Assembly (NCBI GenBank): GCA_029531795.1
Contig: JAPEIS010000010.1
Location: 496,001-560,000 of the forward strand
Reading direction: 5' to 3'
DNA length: 64,000 bases
DNA from: Sclerotinia nivalis
Taxonomy: Eukaryota > Ascomycota > Leotiomycetes > Helotiales > Sclerotiniaceae
Shown: in pieces, positions 1-11,500 of the stretch
How the letters are laid out: every line of letters starts with the position of its first letter
Numbering within the stretch: position 1 is the first letter of the stretch
Translations under genes and position numbers: made by a program
Notes under the pieces: generated by a model
Told to the model about the DNA's origin: nothing
The model's input: only the letters and a program-made list of their open reading frames with translations
The model's database searches: none

Positions 1-1
1 A

Positions 2-1117
2 CCAGATTGGGGTGCGGGACCGAGACAACATAAGGAGGCTGGTGCTGATGGGACTGAAGAGAGAGCTACCGAGTCAGAAGCTCCCGAACCGGGAGCCACT
101 GAGCAAAAAGAGCATGCGAATGAGGTTGTTCGATATAAGCTACAGAGTATGAAATGGGGTTTGATACCATTTTGGACGAAGCGCAATCCAGATTATGGAT
201 CGATGATGAAGACTATTAATTGTCGTGATGATTCTTTGATTGAGGATAGAGGAATGTGGAATACGATGAAGCAAAAGAAGAGGTGTGTTGTTGTTGCAGA
301 AGGATTTTATGAGTGGCTGAAAAAGGGAAAGGAGAAGGTACCCCATTACATCAAGAGGAAGGATGGACAATTGATGTGCATGGCGGGACTGTGGGATGTC
401 GTTCAATATGAAGGTTCGGATGAAAAACACTATACTTACACTATCATCACAACGAGTTCGAATAAGCAGTTAAATTTCCTACATGATAGAATGCCAGTCA
501 TTCTGGACAATGGTTCGGAGGATCTTCGTACTTGGCTTGATCCGAAAAGATCATCCTGGTCGAAAGAACTTCAATCTCTCTTGAAACCATATGAGGGAGA
601 GTTGGAGATCTATCCAGTGAGCAAAGAAGTAGGGAAAGTGGGTAATGATTCTCCTAATTTCATTGTCCCAGTGGCAAGCACGGAGAACAAATCCAATATT
701 GCCAATTTCTTTGCTAAGGGAGGTAAGAATGATGCAAAAGCATCATCCAAACCATCAAATGCAAATGCACCTCAGAAAACCAAGGAGGAAGATACTAAAC
801 ATACACCAACCAAAGAAGAGTCAACAGACACAGACGGTCGCAAGACTATTGATCACGATGGCTCTGAGGATAATGCACCTTTACCTGTGCCCAAAACGGA
901 GAACAAGCAAGGAATAAAACGCGAACTTGACGACGTTGACATCGAAAAGCCGGCCAAAAAATCATTACGCACGTCTGCAAGCCCACAAAGAGATTCTCCG
1001 CCTGTGGCATCAACCCGCAAGACTAGAAGCGCTACGAGCAATAACTATGAAAGTCCGAAGAAATCTTCAGGTCAGAAAAAGGGAAGTCAAAAGATTACGA
1101 ATTTCTTTAGTAAATGA
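2..1117 (+). CDS. SRAP-domain (HMCES/YedK-type) abasic-site DNA-protein crosslinking protein, 5' end outside window
   Basis: The frame is open from the first bases of the window to the stop at 1115-1117, so the N-terminus, including the catalytic Cys2 expected in this family, lies upstream. The visible SRAP hallmarks, counted from the Met at 149, are WGLIPFW (3-9), the Asn of TINCR (24), the Glu of GFYEW (55) and the His of LHDRMPV (112). SRAP proteins attach covalently to abasic sites in single-stranded DNA at replication forks and shield them; that role is family knowledge. After the domain (about residue 175) comes a long, charged, disordered tail rich in Lys, Ser, Thr and Pro. It holds two PCNA-box-like motifs, SNIANFF just after the domain and SQKITNFF at the very C-terminus. 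The internal Met at 149 is not the true start, because family-conserved residues continue upstream of it. Confidence 0.93.
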   Translation, partial: PDWGAGPRQHKEAGADGTEERATESEAPEPGATEQKEHANEVVRYKLQSMKWGLIPFWTKRNPDYGSMMKTINCRDDSLIEDRGMWNTMKQKKRCVVVAEGFYEWLKKGKEKVPHYIKRKDGQLMCMAGLWDVVQYEGSDEKHYTYTIITTSSNKQLNFLHDRMPVILDNGSEDLRTWLDPKRSSWSKELQSLLKPYEGELEIYPVSKEVGKVGNDSPNFIVPVASTENKSNIANFFAKGGKNDAKASSKPSNANAPQKTKEEDTKHTPTKEESTDTDGRKTIDHDGSEDNAPLPVPKTENKQGIKRELDDVDIEKPAKKSLRTSASPQRDSPPVASTRKTRSATSNNYESPKKSSGQKKGSQKITNFFSK

Positions 1118-2264
1118 GGTTAATGAAGGCATCGCCGCAAGGGGCTCAGGGGATATCTTTTGCGTGGCGAGATGGAATGGCATTTTGTAAAGGTAATTTA
1201 CCGTAATTCGATAACTGAAGATCATGTTATGAATTTGGCAGGTACTTTGTGATTTCTGCGCCAAGAATCATTTTGAGGCTTCCCCCTTCAACCAAACAAT
1301 CTTTTAACCTTCAGCAAATATGGTGAGTGCTGGAGAACGGTCGATCTTACAGGCGGTTAATAATGCTACAAGCTTTTCCATAACCTACCTACTGGTTCAT
1401 GAGACGTAGTACAACCTTCTTGAAGTTCAATTATTGTGCAACAGAGTTGTACGACCAAAACTTTCCAACGATTATTCCTGAGGATTATTATATTTATCTC
1501 GATATAATTTATTCCAGATCCGTGGAAGTAAATACACCGTCGGTGTAGCTTTTTTTGCTCTGTCTCGCAGAAGGTCTGCTCCATGGTACTCTAACATATT
1601 CCACGCATAGCCAATCTTCGCGGTTGCCATTTTCATTCTTAACCACGTGGCCTACATTGATGTGATGGTGTATCTTCTTCACAGAATATGTGTTATGGAT
1701 AGACAAATCTTCCAGTCGGTATTTGTCTGGAGGGGTAGATGTTAAATGTCGCATGTGCACCCTTGGTATTGCGGGGTCTCCAGATTCAGAGCATGCCCAA
1801 ATCTCTCAGAGCGGATGCCCTCCGACCGTAGCATTAAATAAGCTTCACCTGTATTGCTAGGCGTGTACAAAGATACCTCACCTACCATTTGCTTGATATG
1901 TTTCGATGTTGCGTTTGTCAATGCTGAGTGAAACTTCTGAGAGGAGTGGTGCTGCTACATGATGAAGGGAGAATCATTATTCGTGGAATCGAGTGGTTTC
2001 TTCAGCGCCATCAATTTTGAGGGAAATTTTGAGTTCTGTTTGAGCTATTTTCCGTGGGGACTGTCATTGTTGCGGTTGCATAATTATGGCGTCGAATGGA
2101 CTCGAAAATCGTTTAACACTATGGAGGCTGGACGAGCAAGTCGATGTATATAAAGAGAGGTTCCACAAGATTCATATTCTTCACGACTCAAGCAAGACCC
2201 AAGCAACATTAAGCTGGGAACTACAATCACGTTCTCGAACAGATCTTTAGCAGCAATATTCAAT
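1118..2264. other. Intergenic region, no supported gene
   Basis: Downstream flank of the SRAP gene and upstream flank of the pectate lyase pseudogene. A short minus-strand open frame at 1509-1760 has no recognisable family and is not called. The last 120 bases carry a TATA-like element in front of the pseudogene start. Confidence 0.6.
2147..2154 (+). promoter_or_regulatory. TATA box of the pectate lyase pseudogene
   Basis: TATATAAA lies about 110 bases before the ATG at 2265, a normal distance for a fungal secreted-enzyme promoter. The promoter looks intact although the reading frame behind it is broken. Confidence 0.5.
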
Positions 2265-3472
2265 ATGAAGTTCTCTATCCTTTCCACAGGACTCGCACTT
2301 CTTGCGCAGCTCGCCTCCGCTGTCCCAATCCCAACAGAAGTTGGAGACGTGGTTGAGCGTGCAAACATTGGCAAGAGGCCTACGATCATCATTGACGTTG
2401 CCACTACTGGCTTCGCAACTCAAAATTGCGAGTGAGCGATCTTGCATAAAAGCGCTTTGTAACTCTTTAACACATTTCTAGAACCTCTGGAGGAGCTGAT
2501 GGCGCAACAACCACCGTTTCTACACTTGCTCAATTCACAGATGCTGTGACCAATGATGAATTCAAAAGAGTCATCGCGGTACCATTTCTGGTTTTGCTAA
2601 AATCTGAGTTGAATCAACAAGACGATTATTGGGTCTCCTCCTCGAATATTCAATTACATACAAGACAAAACCAATCTTTTGTGGTTTTCAGCTTCCATTG
2701 GAATCGGTCTTTTCATAAACAGATCCACAAACGTCATTGTACGAAACATCATTAGTTAAAAAGTGCTAGCTTCCAATGGCGATGCTATTGGTGTACAGGC
2801 TGTAAAGAATGTTTGGATTGATCATGTATTCGTCTCCCTCCCATAACCAAAAGTAGAGAAAGAAAAAATACTAAATCCAAGCCCTAGCGACGTATCCTTC
2901 GATCTCACACACGCCTTCGAATAGATCGCCTCTAACTCCTACATCCACGACCACTATAAAACCTCTCTGATCTGTCATTCCGACAGCAACACCGCCGAAG
3001 ATACAAGTCATCTAGCAGTTACCCAACACAGCAACTACCAATCCAACATCAGTTCCCGTAGTCATTGCTCCGTTTCGGAACTAGTCACGTATACAGTAGC
3101 TATTTTTGAACGCCAATACCTGTATTTATACCAAAGACGAAGCGCAGCTTTTGATACAGAGTAATGTTTTCCAGAATATTAATGAGCCGATTGTTGCAGA
3201 ATGATAGGTTTTTCTTTCTTTTTCCCTTTTCTCCCATCTTCTTCTCCCCCCCTTTTTTTCTTCGAAGGATATATTATATTTACTAACACACATATATACA
3301 AATAGATACGTAAACGCAATCGACAATGATTGATCTTGGTGGTCACGCTAATACTGCCTTTGTTGGGGAATTAACGGCTACTTTAGTTCCGTACTCGTAT
3401 TGTTTGTTGGGGAGTGCAAATGCGGCTTCTGGTATTCTGGGGACTGTGGGTGCTACTTTGGGTTTGCAGTGA
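2265..3472 (+). pseudogene. Pectate lyase (polysaccharide lyase family 1) pseudogene
   Basis: The first exon encodes a signal peptide (MKFSILSTGLALLAQLASA) and a PL1-type propeptide, ending at a GTGAGC donor near 2432. After an intron, GGADGATTTVSTLAQFTDAV is a typical PL1 N-terminal segment. Family-like stretches then appear in order but in shifting frames and broken by stops: an IRVGSN-like segment ending in TGA near 2608, KVLASNGDAIGVQA near 2760-2800, NVWIDHV, then HDHYKTSLI and HSDSNTAEDT near 2945-3000. The C-terminal LVPYSYCLLGSANAASG ends at 3472. An in-frame TAG lies in the segment THAFE-stop-IASNSY. Intact members are secreted and cleave pectate in plant cell walls by beta-elimination. 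At least two frameshifts and several stops make a functional product very unlikely. Confidence 0.88.
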
Positions 3473-4120
3473 GGGAGTGAGGGAGTGAGGGAGGGAGATA
3501 AAAAGCTCAGATATTGAAGTTGAAGTTTGATGAGGTAGGAGCGAGGATGGAATATCAAGATTGAGGGAGTCTTTTGGGATGATTGATGGTGATGATTTGT
3601 GAGGCGATTATATTGAGAGGGAGAGAGGGTGGTTGAGGGTGAAGGAACGGACGTATATAATTTGTCTATTCTATTCACTTCAACGATATTATGATTGGGA
3701 AATCGAGATCATTTGTTTGAATTCTGTAAAAGTGATTGATAATTTAGACCATTGTTGACATCAACATCAAATAATGTAGCGGCTACTATACTCGCGTAAC
3801 CCTCCGCCCCCACCCCGCTCTCCCCTTTCTTTTCCCCCGATTTTCTTCTCTTAAGCACATAGATAACTTCAAACCCGCATCGATAAACGGATAATATACT
3901 TCAACTACAATATCCTATCGATCCTCATATCATAACATATTATATTCTATCTAACATATATATATGATGGGATGGGCATTCATTCGATGAAGAAGATGAG
4001 GTAATTTTTAGAAAGATTATCCATCTACTTCGTATACTCGAGTATATCATCGAAAAGTGTTGGATGACTGATATCGAGTACTTCTGATATCTCATTATTT
4101 CCAATTCGTCTAGCAAGTTT

Positions 4121-4174
4121 CACAAGAATCACAAGAATCACAAGAATCACAAGAATCACAAGAATCACAAGAAT
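4121..4174. repeat. Six perfect copies of a 9-bp tandem repeat
   Basis: CACAAGAAT is repeated six times without a mismatch. It is a minisatellite-like tract in noncoding DNA. Confidence 0.95.
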
Positions 4175-4488
4175 TCAAACAATCAAAAATAAATTCTCTT
4201 CAATAAGTACAAGCAAGCCGATTATAATTCCTTTTCCAAGCTCATGAGTAAATTTATATAGTAGGATGTAAAATTAGGAGTTCGATGTCATATTTATTGT
4301 ACGAGTGGTTTGTAGTGGGTAGTGGGTAGTGGGTGGATGTTAGAGTGGGAGGAGTGGGTGGATTGGGTGGAGATGATGATATACTAGGTAGGTAGACCTA
4401 TGGGAGTTGATATGGTGTGGGAGGAGGAGGAGGGAAATGTTAATTAGTTTTGTATGTATAGGGAAATTGTGTTGTTGATGAGGATGTG

Positions 4489-4610
4489 GGAGAGGGAGAG
4501 GGAGAGGGAGAGGGAGAGGGAGAGGGAGAGGGAGAGGGGGAGGGAGAGGGAGAGGGAGAGGGAGAGGGAGAGGGAGAGGGAGAGGGAGAGGGAGAGGGGG
4601 AGGGGGAGAG
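4489..4610. repeat. GGGAGA hexanucleotide microsatellite
   Basis: About 20 copies of GGGAGA with one or two single-base interruptions (GGGGGA). It is purely purine on the plus strand, so triplex or slipped structures are possible. The tract lies about 180 bases beyond the stop codon of the lipase gene. Confidence 0.95.
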
Positions 4611-4789
4611 AAAGGAAGAACAACAAGGAGGGAGGGAGTATTTATATTTCTACTCTACAGACTTTGTATCTATTTCTTCTATCTTATCCCAATGCATAAG
4701 CCATCCGACCATTCCTCATCCCAAACTTTTCTCTCCAAAAACCAATCACCCAATCCCATCCATCCAAACTCCAAACCGTATACTACAAT

Positions 4790-5983
4790 CTAAAGCCCCT
4801 CCTTCGCCAGCATATCCGCAATATCAAGATAAAAAGCAATCGCATTAAACTTCCTCGTATTCCCCGTCAACTCCCCCACCACCCACCTCACCCTATTCGT
4901 CCAATTAATCAAATCCAAATGACTAACACCCACCAAAGTCCCCTTATACGTACCCCAACGACTACTCTCCACACTAACCAACCCATCATTCGGGCCCTCC
5001 ACCTTCCGCACAATCCCATGACTCTTCCGAAACGCGCTCCACAGCTTCGGGTCACAGGTAGCTCCATAGCTAAAATACCTCACGCGCTCATCATCGGGCG
5101 TCTTGGGATTAAACTCCTCATTCATGTATTTCCTCGTCAACTGCATGAACGCCCCCGTACTAATGCCCACCTCATTCAATTTGCGAATCAACCCCGGAAT
5201 CATCCCATGCCACCAACTCTCTTCAAAACAATAATCCGCAAACGCGCTTCCACGATGCGGCGTCGCGATCGTCGTCAAACTCAACACTTCTACATTTTGT
5301 GGCTGTAATCTCGAGATCATAAATCGTGCATCCAGTCCTCCCATACTATGCGCGATAATATTAACGCTCTTCCCATTAGCTTTCGCGGCAATATCTTCTC
5401 CCAATACCGCGGCGCGTTCTTCGATACTGCCGGAGGCGGGGACGGAGGTCATTATTACTTCAATTCCTTTGGCGCGGAGAGCGTCGGTTATGCCGCGCCA
5501 GTATTGGACGGCGGGAAGGAGACTGCCTGCGATGCGGAATTCGTCAAAGCCAAAGAGACCGTGGGCAAGGACGATGGGATTTTTAGGTGTAGCTAAATGA
5601 ATTGGTTACTTACGCAATTTACATAAGTGAAGAATAGGAGGAAACATACCATAACAATCTCTAATCGTAGCAAAATCATCCTCAATTGCCCTTCCAATAT
5701 CACTAACCTTCGGATCCGCATTTCTCAGATCCTTTTCCTTCTCATGTTGTCGAGCATTCGAAGTATGAATTCGCGCTGCATGAATGAAAGAAGTACGAGT
5801 TTGCAGAGGACTCGTTTGCGAGGTATGGATAGCTGAATTATGTATTTGTATTTGGGAAGCTGTTCGGGTGGAAAGTTTACGAGGGCGGGAGATATCGAAG
5901 GATAGCATTATAGGTCGTTTTGCTCGTGGTATATTGTAGGATAGCCATCTTGTTGACCCTACACGAACGACCTGAAATGTCAT
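4790..5983 (-). CDS. TGL2-like alpha/beta-hydrolase lipase, probably mitochondrial
   Basis: Two exons, 5983-5650 and 5592-4790, joined over a 57-base intron (GTATGT donor, TTTAG acceptor) in phase 1, give 378 aa. The fold starts at NPIVLAHGLFGFDEF (about 116-130), with the HG oxyanion motif. The nucleophile elbow is AHSMGG (Ser194). Asp314 in PNDGLV and His336 in VSHLD complete a plausible triad. The pattern matches fungal triacylglycerol lipases of the yeast Tgl2 type, which hydrolyse acylglycerols. The first 80 residues are rich in Arg, Ser and Thr with few acids, as in a mitochondrial presequence, which agrees with the location of Tgl2. An alternative start at Met26 would shorten but not remove this region. 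Confidence 0.88.
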
Positions 5984-6465
5984 AATTGGATTTTATACAT
6001 TGAGTTTGACTAAAAATGATTTCCATGGTGAGAAAAGTTGGGTTGGAAGGTGCTTGATAAATTTCGCGGGGTTAGATTTTGGTGGTAGAATTCATTAGTG
6101 ACGTAGATGGAAACATGTGATTAGATTCAAGGGGCGAAACGGGTATTTGCTAAAAATAGTCGTATCAGAACCCCAGACCAATATCGATACCCACAGGAGA
6201 GTATAGGGTCCAAAGGTGTGAAGTTGGAGCACATTGTCACATTGAAACATATAAATTGAACCATAATTCCAAACAGAGGATATATTTGTTGTTGAATCGC
6301 AAGCTAGTCTATACACAGGTTATCATCAGTTGCCTCTTCACCACAGCTGTAACTTCAAAATAACTCTCATCATGGCACAATAGTGATAGTCCTCATCACC
6401 AAAAGTATCCCTCCCCCAAATTTCCTTTGCCCTACCCCTTCCCCAAAACTTCAGGATTGAGTAGA
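5984..6465. other. Intergenic region between the lipase start and VMA10 stop
   Basis: Both flanking genes are on the minus strand, so this holds the VMA10 3' flank and the lipase promoter. I see no gene in it. Confidence 0.6.
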
Positions 6466-7177
6466 CTATTTTGGTCCTTCAACACGTTCAGGTACAACAG
6501 GCTTAACATCAAAGACTGCCTTCAACAGATCCGATATGACCTGACTTTCCCCCTTCTTGCCTGCCTCCTTAATCTCCTCCAACTTCTTCTCAGCATCCTT
6601 ATTGGCATCCTCTTCTGCTTTCTTGTTGCCGCTTGTGTGCTATCCAGTATATTAGCACTTCCATTCGTTCCAAACGAGAGTGACCTCATCCTCCCAACCA
6701 TAACATACCTCTGCCTCAAACTTCTTGAACTCCTCTTCCTTTTCTTTTCTATACGCCTCGACTTCCTTCTTCGCTTCGTCTCTTGCTTCCTTTACACGTT
6801 TTGTGCGGTCTGTTTTCCTATCAGCCTCGTTCTTATCCCGCAAACATTATATTTTCGTAAACATCTACTCACATTCTCTAGCTGTAGATTAAAACTATTA
6901 GCAGATGATTCAACTGTACTAGTCCTCTAGCTCTAGGGCTCCAACTCACCTTTCTGAACGATCTTTTGCGCATCTCTTTCTGCCTAACCTCCAAATCAGT
7001 ATCTCCATCCTCCCCCCATCATCCAGAATCCAAACATACATCAAGCAACGTCTGAATACCCGCCGAATTCTGTGCCGACTATCACCACACAATTAGCAAG
7101 TCTTCAACAACCCAACATGCAAGCCATCCCATGCACATATATATCCCCCAACCAAACCACGGAATTAAACATACCAT
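6466..7177 (-). CDS. vma10: V-type proton ATPase subunit G
   Basis: Six coding exons rebuild a 119-aa protein: 7177-7175 (the ATG alone), 7078-7040, 6983-6950, 6881-6873 (9 nt), 6809-6709 and 6639-6466. The phases close exactly to 360 nt. The product starts MSAQNSAGIQTLLD and continues through TKRVKEARDEAKKE to a stop after VPERVEGPK. Subunit G is a long, charged helix of the peripheral stalk of the V1 sector, paired with subunit E; it couples ATP hydrolysis to proton pumping into vacuoles. The charged coiled coil and the length fit the family. Donors are GTATGT, GTGAGT or close variants, and the first intron has a GCTAAT branch point. The start is set by family similarity, because without the ATG-only exon the protein has no N-terminal Met. 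Confidence 0.93.
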
Positions 7178-7551
7178 CTTCAAGACCGACTCTGCTCTGC
7201 ACAAACAATAGAATTAATTCAAAGTATCTTCTCTTGCAAATATCAATCGTGTCCGAGAATCGTTATCAAAAGTTGCGCAAGAGTAAAGTGGAGAGTTAAC
7301 GTTGGACTTGGGATGGTTGAAGCTTAGATAGCTCCAACAGAAGCAACAAGCTCTCCTTGTGTTACTGTGACCATCCTTGTCCGGTAACTTCCGTCTGCTC
7401 CTATCGCATCGATTGTAGGTAGTTTCTCCCATTGGGGAAATCACTGCACCCCTCTAGAATTTTGTTATTTATTTTGTACTTCACATTAAATATTTGGAGA
7501 ACTTCAGACTGCATTTCAATTCTTACAAAAAGCTTCATAGACAGCAACTCA
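7178..7551. promoter_or_regulatory. Shared divergent promoter region of VMA10 and PET117
   Basis: 374 bases separate the two start codons, which point away from each other. Both products serve bioenergetic membranes, so co-regulation is possible but is inference. I see no clear TATA box. Confidence 0.5.
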
Positions 7552-7857
7552 ATGTCTCGCGCAGCAAAATTAACGCTCCTCGGCACTTCCCTCTTCGCAG
7601 CCAGCACAATAGTCTTCGTACATTATGCGCAAAACGCCGAGAAAGCTGTATGTCACCCCTCCCAATTTCTCCATTCTCCCTTTTAAATTTAAACTGTACA
7701 TATACTAAATGTTACACAGGCAATGCATGCAGGCGTAATCCGGGACATGGAACAACAGCGCATAAAAAAAGAACGCCAGTTAGACTTTGACATGCAGCGG
7801 GCGATGGAAGAAGAATATAGGAAGGTGCAGAAAGTTAGTGATGGGACTGCGAGGTGA
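7552..7857 (+). CDS. pet117: Pet117, cytochrome c oxidase assembly factor
   Basis: Exons 7552-7647 and 7720-7857 are joined at a GTATGT donor and ACAG acceptor; a TACTAAA branch point lies close to the acceptor. The 77-aa product has a short basic N-terminus, one hydrophobic segment (about 8-25, LTLLGTSLFAASTIVFV) and the family motif HYAQNAEKA. A charged helix follows with MHAGVIRDMEQQR and KKERQLDFD. Pet117 sits at the mitochondrial inner membrane, facing the matrix, and works with Cox15 in heme A synthesis for complex IV. Length and layout match the family. Confidence 0.93.
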
Positions 7858-8507
7858 CATGCTACTGTGGCTTCGAATGGGTATATATTTTATACCTAGG
7901 AATTACGAACACTGGAAAAATTAGCGGGAGCAATTGTATATTATGAAACTGGGTACAGGACAAACTTAAATGCCTTCTGGATGGAGATGTATGAGTATGA
8001 GAAAGAAGGCCTTTGGCTGTTAGGAATACGTGTAACGATTGCAGCACGCGAGCATGGAATGAAGTCATCTCAGGGTAATATGTACTGTACTAATAGGTTA
8101 TGGGGATTAGATATACAGGAGAACTCTACACAAAAGAAATGAAACCAGCACAGTAATGCACAGCATCAGATCAACTATCCGTTATTATCTTATTCTTTAT
8201 GGCTAAAGAGAAAATCTCAATATGATAAAAAGTAGTAGCACCATCCAAAGTCATGATGTGCGCCCAATATACCGCTTTTCTGTGCATTTTCAGTATTATA
8301 GTCATGTAGAATATCTGGCAATATTTCTACTGATGAGAAACGCGACCAAACTTCTTCATCCTATGCAAATAATTTGGATTTTCGCTTCTCAATGGTATGG
8401 TCACAATCTTTCACTTTCCTTCCCAAACGCCACGATATGCAAAGATTTGCCTCACCAGGAAAATCATAGTCTACCCCCAATCCATTCGTAAATCAGATCA
8501 TACAAAA
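7858..8507. other. Convergent intergenic region between PET117 and RPB2
   Basis: The two genes end towards each other here, so this holds both 3' regions. Short plus-strand open frames at 8222-8491 and 8397-8690 have no family features; the second overlaps antisense RPB2 sequence. No gene called. Confidence 0.6.
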
Positions 8508-11500
8508 TCAGCGCACTGTAATGCCAGATCTCTTGGTGAACATTCTTGTGGCGATGTTCATTGCTGCCAACTCTTGGAAAAGCAATTTAGCGGCGTACGG
8601 GATGTGGATTTGAGAAATCTTAGTCTTATTCTTGCAAGGACGACACTCGAAGGAACCGGTATTAATTTTACTATAAATGGGTCAGCATAGTTTCATTCTT
8701 GAATTCCTAATATCAACTTACGCAATCGGTGTCATGAGTCCACAGATGTCACAGATATGAACTCTGAAAGCATCCGAAACCTCAAATAATCTCTCCTTCA
8801 AGAAAGCACTTGCACCGTGAGAAATCATACAATCACGTTCCATCTCTCCGAAACGAAGACCACCATCTCTAGCACGTCCTTCTACAGGTTGTCTGGTTAA
8901 AATCTGTACCGGACCTCTGGCACGGGCATGGATCTTGTCATCGACCATATGGCGCAAACGTTGGTAATATGTAGGACCAAGGAAGACTTGGGCCATCATC
9001 TTACGACCAGTATGACCATGGTACATGATCTCGAAACCACGAGAATGGTAGCCATGTGCACGGAGTAGCTTGGAGACTGAATCGACAGTGACCTCGGTAA
9101 ATGGTGTGGCATCACCCTCAAGTCCACGCAGAGAAGAAACCTTACTCAATTGACACTCGATCAAATGTGCAATCGTCATACGAGATGGAATAGCGTGGGG
9201 ATTTATAATGATATCGGGAACAACACCCTCCCTAGTGAACGGCATGTCCTGTTGCATATATGTGATACCGATGGTACCCTTTTGTCCGTGACGTGAAGCA
9301 AATTTGTCACCAATTTGAGGAATCTTCGTAGTTCTCATTCTAACCTTCACGAATCGGAGACCTTCGGCGTTGGTGGTAATAAGTACTTGATCAACAAGAC
9401 CACTCTCGGTGCTTCGAAGAGGTGTTGACGCATCACGCTTGACATGAGCTTTTGTACGCTGACCCATCTCTTCGGAATCAGGAGCAATCGGTGCGGTCTT
9501 TCCAATGATGATATCAGCACCAGTGACACGAACACCAGGTGCGACAATTCCATCATCATCGAGTTTGTCGTATGTACCCTGCTTAAGCTTCAGGGTATCG
9601 GATCTATATGGCTTCTCGAATTGCTCCACAACGTTCATACCAATACGCTTTTCTTGATCAGTGTATGCTCGATAGAACAGACTTCGGAACAATCCACGAT
9701 CAATGCTACTTTGATTCATGATAACGGAATCTTCTTGATTGTAACCCGAGTAACACATAATGGCTACAATCGCGTTTTGCCCTGCGGGCAATTCTCTGAA
9801 TTTCAGGAACTCCATAGAACGCGTAGTAGCGAGAGGCTTTTGAGGATAGTACAAAATATTGGCCATGGTATCCATGCGGACATCGAAGTTAGTGAGGAAA
9901 ACTCCCATAGCTTGTTTACCCATAGCGGATTGATAACAGTTACGAGGAGACTTTGTAGCAATGGAATTAGCCTAGAATTAATAAATTCATTATTGGACTT
10001 AAAGCTTACCTGATTGTGATCCGGGAAGGGAATGATGCTTGCACAGATACCCAGAATCATACTTGGATGAATTTCACAATGAGTCCAGACGTGTGCAGTT
10101 GGATTGATAGGTGCCTTCACACGCTTATTCAAATCACCGCTGTCATCAGGACGAATTTGATAACCAGCTTGAAGCTGCCGAGAGATATCCAGATCTTCAG
10201 GCGTCATGGTAATCATGACAGTCTCTTCTTCCTCGGCGTCTAGGTATTCAACCACACCATCATTAATCAAACCTTGGAATCCATAATATCCATGGTGTGC
10301 TTTCTCATCCTTATCCATGTTTGATGGCAGAGATTGATCATCCTCCAAACGGCGGATGTGATCCTTGTTCAATACCAAATTACCTTTGTTGGGGCTGTCT
10401 GGATCATTGTCGATGACCAATAAAGGTCTGCACACTCGTCCTGCATCAGTGAAAATCTTGAACTCTCTGTCTCGAATTTCTCGAATAAGTGAGACTTCAT
10501 GAGAGATCAAGTGTGATCTACGAAGATCTTGTACACATTTAACCAAATGGGCGGGGTCTCGATGAATACCAACCCACACACCATTGACGAAAACCTTTGT
10601 TGCATTGGGTGCTCGGAGCGGCTCATATTCCTCCAGCACTTCCATATTTCGTTGAATCATGAACTCAACGATTGGATCACTTGGCGTACCAACTGTAACG
10701 TAACACATCAAAGCCAAATTCTTGACCAAACCACAAGCTTGACCTTCGGGCGTCTCTGCCGGGCAAACCAAACCCCAATGAGTGTTATGCAGTTGTCTAG
10801 GTTTGGCGATCTTTCCATCACGTCCAATGGGCGTATTGGTCCGGCGCAAATGAGAAAGTGTTGATGCGAAGGTATATCTGTTCAATACTTGAGAAACACC
10901 AGCGGTAGAACTTGCTGCCTTCTTCTGGTCACCCCAGTTACCTGTAGCCAAAGAATATTTCAGACCGTTCGTGATCGTCGTGGATTTCACACCCAACGTC
11001 AAATTGAACTCTCTGTTGTTTTCCACGCAACGTTGCAGGTACCTGTAGACATCTGTCGTCAATCTGCGGAACAGATTTCTGAAGAGCTTTGCAAGTAAAG
11101 GTCCAGCTAAATCCAAACGCTTCTTGCCGAAATGATCTCGATCATCGGTCTCCCGACGTCCAAGAGCACATTGAAGCAGTTTGTGAACCATATAACCCAA
11201 GAAGAAGGCTTTCCTGGTCTCGCTACCTTCCTTTTGAGAGATATGAGGCAGCAGCTCCTTCTGCATGATGTCACGGGCATATTTAATACGCTTATCACGA
11301 GTCAAAGATGTACCGTTACCACGTTTTCCAATAAAATCGAGGGCAACTTCACGATCTTGGATGACGAAAGCTTCCTCGATACATGGTTTCAGCATCTCGA
11401 GCATTTGCGTGTCATTGCGATCATAGCAGATATGGTTCAAGATATCTTCGTCTGATACAACACCAAGTGCACGAAAGACAATGGCTATTGGAATGTCTGC

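Larger units (their letters stand above)
3473..4789. other. Repeat-rich intergenic region
   Basis: Low-complexity, AT-rich DNA between the pectate lyase pseudogene and the 3' end of the lipase gene. It holds a 9-bp tandem repeat and a GGGAGA hexamer tract. The long Gly-Glu, Arg-Glu and Ser-Leu open frames over the hexamer tract are by-products of the repeat. Confidence 0.7.

Noticed and set aside
1509..1760. 83-aa minus-strand frame upstream of the pectate lyase pseudogene
   Set aside because: Partly protein-like, but no family match recognised, no splice support and short.
4444..4848. Long Gly-Glu, Arg-Glu and Ser-Leu open frames over the GGGAGA tract
   Set aside because: They exist only because the hexamer repeat has no stop in any frame.
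9444..10013. 189-aa plus-strand frame
   Set aside because: Lies antisense to conserved RPB2 coding sequence and has no domain of its own.
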